From NCBI GenBank assembly GCA_024709105.1, contig JANJXJ010000220.1, positions 1-46,922 of the forward strand: a stretch of 46,922 bases of DNA. Reading direction: 5' to 3'. The notes beneath the pieces are model-generated. The model was not told the DNA's origin and ran no database searches. It saw only the letters and a program-made list of their open reading frames with translations. The stretch comes from Lentimicrobium sp. Its GTDB lineage: Bacteria; Bacteroidota; Bacteroidia; Bacteroidales; Lentimicrobiaceae. Of this stretch, positions 26,270-33,487 are shown one piece after another. How positions within the stretch are numbered: position 1 is the first letter of the stretch; every line of letters starts with the position of its first letter. The position numbers and the translations under genes are program-made.

Positions 26270-26656
26270 TTATATTTTTAGCAGTTTATTAATCTCCCTT
26301 TGCAACTGATCTGCCCTGATCCCTTTGTCAAGGAATAAATCGGCTTTGATCCATTGCTGGCTTTCGTCAGAATTGATGTTGAACGACATTCCTGTTTCTG
26401 CGGTTACAGCAGTGGCAATGATTATAGGTACATCGGGATATTTCCGTTTAATCCGGTATGCGAGAATAAAGCCGCTGTCATCACTTTCCATCATCAAATC
26501 GAGTATGGCAAGGTCGGGTTTTACGCTTTCGATAATCAGCTCAGCTTCTTTCTGCCCGTCGGCCGTAATTGTTTCAAACCCGAATTGTTCCACTTTCAGT
26601 TTCATCTGAAACAGATAATCCATGTCGTCGTCAACAATCAAAACAGTTTTTTTCAT
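26270..26656 (-). CDS. Single-domain response regulator
   Basis: The 128-residue protein is a stand-alone receiver: acidic pair in VLIVDDDMDYLFQMK, phospho-acceptor Asp in LAILDLMMESDDSGF (about residue 53), Thr/Ser switch in IIATAVTAETG, and Lys in LFLDKGIRAD. It has no DNA-binding output domain. It lies 36 bases after the sensory hydrogenase-kinase gene and 3 bases before the receiver-kinase gene. It is probably the direct phosphate acceptor of the H2/redox sensor kinase. Confidence 0.9.
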   Translation of the reverse strand: MKKTVLIVDDDMDYLFQMKLKVEQFGFETITADGQKEAELIIESVKPDLAILDLMMESDDSGFILAYRIKRKYPDVPIIIATAVTAETGMSFNINSDESQQWIKADLFLDKGIRADQLQREINKLLKI

Positions 26657-26692
26657 TTTATTTTATGGTTAGGTCTTTTTTTTGTTTTATTA

Positions 26693-28714
26693 TCAGGTCA
26701 TTGCCTTGCGGGGCAGTGTGATTGAGAAAGTAGTGCCAGTTGCACCTTTGCCCGGGTCGGCATTTGATTTTACTGCAATACTTCCCTTGTGCATTTTTAC
26801 TATACCATAAATAATAGGTAATCCCAAACCAGTTCCTTTGCCTATTGGTTTGGTAGTAAAAAAGGGAGTAAACAATTTGCTGATGTTTTCGGGCGCAATT
26901 CCAGTTCCAGAGTCAATGATGTGTACAGTAACCTCGTCGGTGTTTTCTGTGAGTCTGACCTGAATCAGTCCTCCGGTTTCGGGCATGGCTTCCACCGAAT
27001 TTTTAAGCAGATTGGTAAAAACCTGTGTCATCTGATCGAAATCGAGTTTTACCATTGGATCACTGATTCTGGAATCCATTGAAATCTTGACTTCGGGAGG
27101 AGATATTACTGTGCTAATGGCATGTTCAAGCAGGTTGTTGATGTTTGTTTCGGTAAAGTTGACCTGATTTTTGCGGGCAAAATTCAAAAGTCCTCCAACA
27201 ATTTTCTTGCAACGTTCTGCTTGTTCGGCAATCAACTCAAGATCGGCTCTTACTGGGTCATCAGGTTTGGCTTCGTCCTTAAGAATATTGCTGTACATGG
27301 TGATGATACCCAGGGGGTTATTCAGTTCATGTGCAATGCCTGCAGAAAGCTGACCCATACCTGCCAGTTTTTCGGAATGCCGGAGCGCTTCCTGTGTATT
27401 GGCAAGCTTTTCGTTAGAAACATTAAGCTCTCTGATGTAGTTGTGAAGTTTTTCAATGGTAAATGGCAGACACATTTCGTGCTCGGCAAGGCCTCTGATG
27501 ATTGCAACAGCATGATCTTCGCATGAATCGTAACCGCAGGCACCGCAATCCAGGAAATCCTGAGGGCCGGTTTTGCCCATTTTTACCAAAACCTTGTCTA
27601 TTTCTTCACGGTCAGGTTTCTGGTAACGGATGTCGCGGTTTGTAAATTCCCTTGACATATCAATATTACTGAAGCTCTCTATGTCATTTTCCCAGGCTTT
27701 CAGATCCATGGTTTCAAGCTTGTGAAGCACGTAATCGCTAACACTTGCCCGTTTGCGGTATCTTCGGCTCAATGAAGAGAAAAAGGGGTAAGGAGACATG
27801 CCCGGGCCCATGATGCAACCTTCGCAACACAACAATTCCAGGTGCTCCTGTGCAATCTGTCCGCTTTCAAATTCCTTGATGGCTTCCTGAAAAGCACTGC
27901 GGCCTTCTGCAACAATTACATTGCGTTCAAAAATGTCTTCCTTTATTCCAACAGTATTCAGCAAACCTCTGCTCACCGGGAAAATGCCACCTTTGCCACC
28001 AAGCGGAGGGTCAAATTCGGTTGGGCTGACATCTGCTGGTTTTAAACCTTTATGGTTGATCATTTCGCGCAATTCCCTGAAGGTAAGTGCAGCATCCACT
28101 TCGTCAGATTCGTCTTTCTTGGCGATACAGGGTCCAATAAAAACTATTTTGAGGTCTTTGCCGTACTTTTTTCGCATTACTCTTGTCATGGCGACCATAG
28201 GAGAAACAATGCGGGCCAATGAGTCAATCAATCCGGGATGGTAGTGCTCAATATAGCTCACTATTGCCGGGCAATCGGATGAAATAAGCGGTGGATAGGT
28301 TTGTGATTTAAGAATTTTTCCATATTCGGCAGCAACCAGATCGGCGCCAAAAGATACTTCAGCAACATACTTAAAACCCTGAGCCCTTATGAGAGAAACC
28401 AATAGCCTATGGTTTCTGATTTCAGAAAACTCGGCAGGGAAACTTGGTGCAACAATGGCAGCAACAGGCTGATCTGATTTGAGTAATGACCTGGTTTTTA
28501 TTATTTCATTTCGGAATACTTTAGCATTCTGGCTGCAAACTTTAATGCAGTTTCCGCACCCGATGCAGCGTTCAGGAATTACCTCTGCCTGTCCGTTGCT
28601 TATTTTAATGGCTTTTGCCGGACATTCACGAACACAGGTATAGCAAACTCTGCACCGCTCCTTTATGGTGGTGACCAGGTTTTTGCCTTTTAGACTTTCA
28701 TCTGTTTGCGTCAT
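26693..28714 (-). CDS. Sensory [FeFe]-hydrogenase-like protein fused to histidine kinase (HydS-like)
   Basis: The 673-residue protein combines two [4Fe-4S] ferredoxin motifs (Cys 21-31 and 50-60), a hydrogenase H-domain (about residues 80-345), a four-Cys Fe-S domain (Cys 390, 393, 398, 415) and a histidine kinase with HELNNPLG (His about 462) and GTGLGLPIIYGIV. H-cluster ligands are present: Cys148 in SSDCPAI, Cys196 in GPCIAKK, and Cys296/Cys300 in CCEGC. The catalytic-site surroundings differ from true hydrogenases: Asp147 replaces the proton-transfer Cys, Gly replaces Met of MPC, and the GGGQP loop is lost. That is typical of sensory hydrogenases. It starts 11 bases after hydA. Inference: it senses H2 or redox state and signals to the following response regulators. 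Confidence 0.88.
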   Translation of the reverse strand: MTQTDESLKGKNLVTTIKERCRVCYTCVRECPAKAIKISNGQAEVIPERCIGCGNCIKVCSQNAKVFRNEIIKTRSLLKSDQPVAAIVAPSFPAEFSEIRNHRLLVSLIRAQGFKYVAEVSFGADLVAAEYGKILKSQTYPPLISSDCPAIVSYIEHYHPGLIDSLARIVSPMVAMTRVMRKKYGKDLKIVFIGPCIAKKDESDEVDAALTFRELREMINHKGLKPADVSPTEFDPPLGGKGGIFPVSRGLLNTVGIKEDIFERNVIVAEGRSAFQEAIKEFESGQIAQEHLELLCCEGCIMGPGMSPYPFFSSLSRRYRKRASVSDYVLHKLETMDLKAWENDIESFSNIDMSREFTNRDIRYQKPDREEIDKVLVKMGKTGPQDFLDCGACGYDSCEDHAVAIIRGLAEHEMCLPFTIEKLHNYIRELNVSNEKLANTQEALRHSEKLAGMGQLSAGIAHELNNPLGIITMYSNILKDEAKPDDPVRADLELIAEQAERCKKIVGGLLNFARKNQVNFTETNINNLLEHAISTVISPPEVKISMDSRISDPMVKLDFDQMTQVFTNLLKNSVEAMPETGGLIQVRLTENTDEVTVHIIDSGTGIAPENISKLFTPFFTTKPIGKGTGLGLPIIYGIVKMHKGSIAVKSNADPGKGATGTTFSITLPRKAMT

Positions 28715-28725
28715 GGCGAATGGGT

Positions 28726-30450
28726 TTAAAGAGGTACTTCCCGTTTTTTGTATGACGTATGAAGCAGTTTTGCTGAGTTTTCGCCAAATGGCTCGCCCAG
28801 GAAATCGCGATACAGTTCTACAATTGCAGGGTTTTTATGTGAAGCGCGTATAGGGTCTTTTTCATCGGTATCATAGATGGCTTTAGCTCTTGCTTTTATA
28901 GCTCCGATGTCTTTTACAATTGGTTGCCCGCCACCGCCAACACAGCCGCCTTCACAAGCCATAACTTCAATGAAGTGTAAATCATTCCGTCCGGATTTAA
29001 TTTCTTCTATCAGCTGGCCCGCCTGCTTAACGGTTGTAACCGCTGCAAAACCGAGTTTAAACTCACCAATTTTTACTTTGTACTCTTTAACTTCCTTGTT
29101 TACTCTCAGTTCATTTATTTTGTAGCTGCCAATCTCTTTTCCTGTTATTCTGTAATGAAGGGTTCTGATCAAAGCCTCAGTAAGACCACCGGAAACAGCC
29201 ATTAATTTTCCTGCTGAACTCCTTACATGAAACGGGAAATCAGCATGTTCTGATTCGTTCTGATGCAAGTCAATGCCATTTAGCTTGATAAATTGTGCAA
29301 GTTCGCGAGTGGTAAGTACCGAATCTACATCGCTGATGCCTTTGTGGGTCATTTGCTCGCGCTGTGCTTCAAACTTTTTGGCTGTACAAGGCATGGCGCT
29401 TACCGTGTACAGATTGTCGGGGTTTATGTGGTAAGTTTTTGTATAGTAATTAGTTATTACTGCGCCCAGCATCTGCTGCGGAGATTTACAAACAGAAACA
29501 TGGGGAATAATATCAGGGTGCCATTGTTCCATGAATTTGATCCATGCCGGGCAATCGCTGCTGAAAACCGGCAGTACCCCGTTGTTGCGGAGCCGGTGTT
29601 CAATCTCGGCAGCCAGTTCGCAGATGTAAAGATCGGCGCCGAAAGATGCATCAAACACCTTGTCAAATCCGGTTTTACGCAATGCAGCATTCATCAGCCC
29701 GCTGATGTCTTTTCCGGCTTTTAATCCGAATTCTTCGGCCAGGCTTACAGTAACAGTAGGAGAGTACTGCATTACTACGTGGGTTTCCTTGTGATGCAGG
29801 GCGTTCTGAAGATCGGAGGAATGTCTTTTTTCGTGCAGAGCTCCCGTGGGGCAAGCCATTATGCATTGTCCGCAGGTAATGCAACTCGACAAATTGAGCT
29901 GTTTGTTAAACGATGGCCCGATGATAGTTTTGTTCCCTCTTCCTATGAAGCCCAGTGTACATGCCCCGATTATCTCGTCGCAGGTTCTTACACATCGCCC
30001 GCATAAAATACACTTGGCGGGGTCGCGGACTATACTTGATCCTGATGGATCGGACTTGTATTTATTCTTTTTACCAATAAACCGTCTTTCTCTAACATTT
30101 AATTGTTCTGCAAAAGTCTGAAGTTCACAATTTCCGTTTCTTTCACAATACAGGCAATCGTCCGGGTGATTGCTCAGCAAAAGCTCAACATTGGTTTTCC
30201 GGGCATTTACCACTCTGGGTGAATGGGTTTTGATTTTCATCCATTCTTCAACCGGATAGGAACAAGCAGTGATAAGATTCGGTTTTCCTTCAACTTCAAC
30301 CACACACATTCTGCACGAGCCGGTTGGGTAAAGGTCGGGCATGTGACAAAGTGTAGGAACTTTTATCCCGTTGCGATCAAGTGCTTCCAGAATGGTTTCG
30401 CCCCTGCGCGCCTGAATGGTTTTGTTGTTGACCTCTATCGGAAAGTTCAT
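28726..30450 (-). CDS. hydA: [FeFe]-hydrogenase catalytic subunit HydA (NADH/ferredoxin-linked)
   Basis: HydA reduces protons or oxidises H2 at an H-cluster. The 574-residue protein has an N-terminal [2Fe-2S] domain (Cys 35, 46, 49, 63), a His-Cys [4Fe-4S] site (HPDDCLYCERNGNC, 95-108), two [4Fe-4S] motifs (Cys 147-157 and 190-200) and the H-domain. The H-cluster Cys are 300 (SSDCPAW), 355 (MPCTAKK), 499 and 503 (MACEGGC). By eye the numbering matches clostridial CpI. Asp299 replaces the proton-transfer Cys and Leu279 a pathway Glu, while Glu282, Arg286 and Ser319 remain. Unlike some bifurcating HydA it has no C-terminal extra cluster domain. It follows hydB by 26 bases. Confidence 0.93.
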   Translation of the reverse strand: MNFPIEVNNKTIQARRGETILEALDRNGIKVPTLCHMPDLYPTGSCRMCVVEVEGKPNLITACSYPVEEWMKIKTHSPRVVNARKTNVELLLSNHPDDCLYCERNGNCELQTFAEQLNVRERRFIGKKNKYKSDPSGSSIVRDPAKCILCGRCVRTCDEIIGACTLGFIGRGNKTIIGPSFNKQLNLSSCITCGQCIMACPTGALHEKRHSSDLQNALHHKETHVVMQYSPTVTVSLAEEFGLKAGKDISGLMNAALRKTGFDKVFDASFGADLYICELAAEIEHRLRNNGVLPVFSSDCPAWIKFMEQWHPDIIPHVSVCKSPQQMLGAVITNYYTKTYHINPDNLYTVSAMPCTAKKFEAQREQMTHKGISDVDSVLTTRELAQFIKLNGIDLHQNESEHADFPFHVRSSAGKLMAVSGGLTEALIRTLHYRITGKEIGSYKINELRVNKEVKEYKVKIGEFKLGFAAVTTVKQAGQLIEEIKSGRNDLHFIEVMACEGGCVGGGGQPIVKDIGAIKARAKAIYDTDEKDPIRASHKNPAIVELYRDFLGEPFGENSAKLLHTSYKKREVPL

Positions 30451-30476
30451 AAAGTTATCGGGTTACTTCAAAAACA

Positions 30477-32423
30477 TCATTTTACAAAAACAGCAACAAA
30501 CTTGCACACGTCGAAACAAATACCGCAGCCAATACATTTATCCTCAATGATAAAGTGCGGGGTGCGCGGTGAACCAATAATGGCATTAGTAGGGCATTTT
30601 TTAGCACAGGCTGTGCAGCCGGTACATTTTTCTACATCTATGTAGTACACTTTGAGGTCTTTGCATACCCCGGCACGACATTTACGATCGAAAATATGCT
30701 CTTCAAATTCTTCCCTGAAGTATTTCAGTGCACTCAGCAATGGATTGGGTGCTGTTTGCCCCAGGCCGCAAAGCGAAGTGTCTTTTATAACGTCTGCAAG
30801 ATTTTCGAGTTGCATAACTCCTTTAAACCTTTCCAGAGTTTCGTGCCCGCTTTCATTTACAGGCCTTCGGGTGATATTTTCGAGGATCTCATGCATTCTT
30901 CTGGAGCCTTCTCTGCAGGGGATACATTTACCGCAGCTTTCGCGTTGAAGGAAATCGGTAAAAAACTTGGCAATGTCTACCATGCAGGTATCTTCGTCCA
31001 TTACAACAAGTCCTCCTGAACCCATAATGGTGCCAGCCTCAACCAGAGCTTCGTAGTCAATTACAACATCCAGGCTTTTTTCGGGCAGGCAACTACCTGA
31101 AGGCCCTCCCAGTTGAATGGCTTTTATTCGTTTGCCATTGCGAATGCCGCCGCCAATGTAATACACCAGATCTTTGAGCGATGTACCCATACTTACTTCG
31201 GCAAGGCCTGTAATGGCAACCTTTCCGGCGAGGGCAAAAACCTTTGTTCCCTTGCTTTTTTCGGTTCCAATGGCTGAGAACCAGGCAGGCCCGTTTTCAA
31301 TGATTGCAGGTACATTCGCCAGAGTTTCGACATTATTAACCACTGTAGGTTTGCCAAAAAGTCCTTTGATAGCGGGGAAGGGTGGTTTAGGCCTGGGTGT
31401 GCCGCGTTTGCCTTCGATGCTTGAGATCAAAGCTGTTTCTTCGCCGCAGACAAAAGCACCTGCTCCCTCTCTAACCTGTATCAGCAGATTGTAGCCACTT
31501 CCCATAATATTTTGCCCCAGCAAACCAGCTTCGGTTGCTTGTTCTATGGCCAGGCGCAGGCGTTCCACAGCAAGTGAATATTCAGCCCTGACGTAAATAT
31601 ACGCTTTGCTGGCATTGATGGCATAAGCAGAAATGGCGACTCCTTCGATAAGTTTGTGGGGGTCGCCCTCAAAAATAGCACGATCCATAAATGCACCGGG
31701 GTCGCTTTCATCGCCATTGCAAATAAGGTAACGCTGATCGTCCTGTGTGTTAAGTGCTGTTTTCCATTTTCTTCCGGTTGGGAAGCCTCCGCCACCCCGG
31801 CCGCGAAGCCCTGATTCCTCAATTATTCCGCAAACTTTGTCGGGTGAATAACTTTTGAGTACACGGGTTAAAGCTTTATAACCGCCCCGCGCAATATATT
31901 CCTCAATAGAAAACGGGTCAATGATTCCACAGTTTTTTAATACAATCCTGTTTTGTAATCTGAAGAATGCCAGCTCATTCAGCTGTTTAACATGTTCCCA
32001 TGGCTCATGAACGGCATGGGAGTATTGTCCGATTGCCGGATGGTCGGGCAAAGAAGAATGCAGTACATCATCCAGAAGTGCTTCCACTTTATCTTCGGTG
32101 ACTTTTGAGAATGAGATTCTTCTTTTGCCAGGTATCTGCACATCCATCATGGGTTCATGAATGCACAATCCTATGCATCCAACTTCCACAATATCGGCGG
32201 CTATATTTTTTTCGCTCAGGTAATTTCTGGTTGCTTGTAAAGTTCTTCCGGCACCGGCTACCATTCCGCATGTACCAGTACCGATATAAATTACAGGTTT
32301 GTCAATTTTATCGCGCCTGAGTCTGCCCATGTGTTCCTCAAGAGTTGAAGTTTCATCCTGAAACTCTCCGTTGAGGCTGAAAGCGGCCAGTTTTTTCAGG
32401 TCTATTTTCAGGGCTGACTTCAT
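30477..32423 (-). CDS. hydB: HydB, NuoF-like flavoprotein subunit of bifurcating hydrogenase
   Basis: HydB binds FMN and NAD(H) and carries several Fe-S clusters; in trimeric hydrogenases it is where NADH and ferredoxin electrons meet. From ATG 32423 it is 648 residues. A thioredoxin-like [2Fe-2S] domain (about 30-115; VGCIGLCIHEP) is followed by the NuoF core with GRGGGGFPTGRKWKTAL, CNGDESDPGAFMDR and GAFVCGEETALISSIEG. The [4Fe-4S] site is ESCGKCIPCREGSRRM, and a C-terminal two-cluster ferredoxin domain has CTGCTACAKKCP and CIGCGICFDVC. The ATG overlaps the hydC stop (ATGA), which decides the start; upstream in-frame 32447 is less likely. Confidence 0.93.
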   Translation of the reverse strand: MKSALKIDLKKLAAFSLNGEFQDETSTLEEHMGRLRRDKIDKPVIYIGTGTCGMVAGAGRTLQATRNYLSEKNIAADIVEVGCIGLCIHEPMMDVQIPGKRRISFSKVTEDKVEALLDDVLHSSLPDHPAIGQYSHAVHEPWEHVKQLNELAFFRLQNRIVLKNCGIIDPFSIEEYIARGGYKALTRVLKSYSPDKVCGIIEESGLRGRGGGGFPTGRKWKTALNTQDDQRYLICNGDESDPGAFMDRAIFEGDPHKLIEGVAISAYAINASKAYIYVRAEYSLAVERLRLAIEQATEAGLLGQNIMGSGYNLLIQVREGAGAFVCGEETALISSIEGKRGTPRPKPPFPAIKGLFGKPTVVNNVETLANVPAIIENGPAWFSAIGTEKSKGTKVFALAGKVAITGLAEVSMGTSLKDLVYYIGGGIRNGKRIKAIQLGGPSGSCLPEKSLDVVIDYEALVEAGTIMGSGGLVVMDEDTCMVDIAKFFTDFLQRESCGKCIPCREGSRRMHEILENITRRPVNESGHETLERFKGVMQLENLADVIKDTSLCGLGQTAPNPLLSALKYFREEFEEHIFDRKCRAGVCKDLKVYYIDVEKCTGCTACAKKCPTNAIIGSPRTPHFIIEDKCIGCGICFDVCKFVAVFVK

Positions 32424-32890
32424 AGCTTGTTGTCTTTTTCTTTGCAACTTTCGAGAATATCTTTTAATTCTCTGGGGTCAATTCCGTGGAAATACTTGTC
32501 GTTGACAGCAATAACCGGAGAAAGCCCGCAGGCACCCATACAATTAACTACTTCTATGCTGTACATCCCATCGCGGGTAGTTTGACCATCCCTTATTTTT
32601 AGCAGGCGTTCGGCTTCCTGTATAATGCGGCTGCCGTTGTTGATGTGGCAAGCAGTTCCATGACATATTTGAATATGAAATCTCCCCCGGGGTTCAAACC
32701 TGAACTGGTCGTAGAAAGTTGCTACACCATAAATTTTACTTGTGGGCAAATTCAGCGAAACTGAGATGCGGTTGATGGCTTGTTCCGACAAATACCCGAA
32801 TTCATTCTGAATGTCCTGCAAAAGCGGTAATAATGAATCCCGCTGAACATTCATGTGCCTTTTGATAATTTCATCAATTCTGTCGGCCAT
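32420..32890 (-). CDS. hydC: HydC, NuoE-like [2Fe-2S] subunit
   Basis: HydC carries a thioredoxin-fold [2Fe-2S] cluster and completes the HydABC complex. The 156-residue protein has an N-terminal helical segment (LLPLLQDIQNEFGYLSEQAI) and cluster Cys in CHGTACHINNG and VNCMGACGLSP, the C-x4-C and C-x3-C pattern of NuoE. It is the first gene of the long hyd operon, followed by hydB with a 4-base overlap. Two Rex-box-like palindromes begin about 95 bases upstream. No exact TAnnTTTG was found for it on the minus strand. Confidence 0.93.
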   Translation of the reverse strand: MADRIDEIIKRHMNVQRDSLLPLLQDIQNEFGYLSEQAINRISVSLNLPTSKIYGVATFYDQFRFEPRGRFHIQICHGTACHINNGSRIIQEAERLLKIRDGQTTRDGMYSIEVVNCMGACGLSPVIAVNDKYFHGIDPRELKDILESCKEKDNKL

Positions 32891-32985
32891 TTTATATTGA
32901 TTTACAGATTTTTACAATAGTTAAGGAGGCGTTGAAGGCTGCCCCCGAAGCCTGAATCTGTCATTCATTTCTGCCTATAAAAATA

Positions 32986-33003
32986 CTGTTAATTCTTTAA
33001 CAC
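32986..33003. promoter_or_regulatory. Rex operator candidate 1 (hydC/[2Fe-2S] divergent spacer)
   Basis: The 18 bases have TGTTA and TAACA arms at the spacing of the Rex consensus TTGTGAAATATTTCACAA (TGTnA-N6-TnACA). The arms are perfectly complementary over TGTTAA/TTAACA-type pairing, except the central bases. It shares one base with the next palindrome. Confidence 0.6.
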
Positions 33004-33020
33004 TGTTATTTTTTTCACAG
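33003..33020. promoter_or_regulatory. Rex operator candidate 2, abutting the first
   Basis: CTGTTA and TCACAG are the ends of a second 18-base element with the same TGTnA-N6-TnACA layout. Its centre is 17 bases from that of candidate 1. Both lie upstream of the plus-strand -7 elements at 33040 and 33079 and of hydC on the minus strand. Confidence 0.55.
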
Positions 33021-33039
33021 ATATTTTAAAAAAAATCCT

Positions 33040-33047
33040 TATTTTTG
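33040..33047 (+). promoter_or_regulatory. Possible -7 element of the plus-strand sensor operon, distal
   Basis: TATTTTTG matches TAnnTTTG exactly and lies 20 bases after the second Rex-like palindrome. No clear -33 element is seen. It would give a leader of about 100 bases. Confidence 0.35.
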
Positions 33048-33078
33048 TTCTTTCTGAATAAGCGAACCTGTGGAGTAT

Positions 33079-33086
33079 TATATTTG
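33079..33086 (+). promoter_or_regulatory. Possible -7 element of the plus-strand sensor operon, proximal
   Basis: TATATTTG matches TAnnTTTG exactly. It would give a leader of about 63 bases before the ATG at 33156. The usual -33 position is not clear. Confidence 0.4.
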
Positions 33087-33155
33087 TCAGGTTATTTTTT
33101 GGCCGGGAATTACGAGAAAAACAAGATTCTGTGTTCTTAACAACATCTTTGGGTA

Positions 33156-33425
33156 ATGGAGACCGATCACCGCATTGATATACAGATTTGCCTCGGGAGT
33201 TCATGTTTCTCACGTGGCAACAAGCATTTGGTAAAGGTAGTTGAATCCTACCTGAACGAGAACAACCTGAGGCATTTGGTTTATTTTCATGGTGCTCACT
33301 GTTTTAGTAGCTGCGACCGCGGACCTCTCATTCACATTGACGGAAAAGAATATACCGGCTTAAATGAAGAAAAAATTATTTCTGTACTTGATGGAATTTT
33401 TGGAAAAAGAATTTCAGGTGTATAG
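33156..33425 (+). CDS. Thioredoxin-like [2Fe-2S] ferredoxin domain protein
   Basis: The 89-residue protein is essentially a lone NuoE-type cluster domain: IQICLGSSCFSRGN gives C-x4-C and AHCFSSCDRGPLIHIDG gives C-x3-C. It lacks the N-terminal helical region of HydC. It begins a plus-strand unit diverging from hydC, followed after 62 bases by the second sensory hydrogenase. A role as electron carrier or redox input to that sensor is an inference from position. Similar small ferredoxins lie beside hyd genes in other anaerobes, as in the Thermotoga hyd region. Confidence 0.85.
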   Translation: METDHRIDIQICLGSSCFSRGNKHLVKVVESYLNENNLRHLVYFHGAHCFSSCDRGPLIHIDGKEYTGLNEEKIISVLDGIFGKRISGV

Positions 33426-33487
33426 AAAAATTACATGTTAATTTCCAGTGAATTGTGTTGGAATTCATCGCCCCTTCAATCTTAATT

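Noticed and set aside
30477-32423. NuoF of a respiratory complex I instead of HydB
   Set aside because: The neighbours are a HydA with H-cluster motifs and a NuoE-like HydC, and the protein has an extra C-terminal two-cluster ferredoxin domain; no other nuo genes are present.
33455-33487. GTG start adding 11 residues to the PAS-linked sensor
   Set aside because: The extension has no similarity to ferredoxin-type starts, and ATG 33488 opens directly into the ferredoxin domain.
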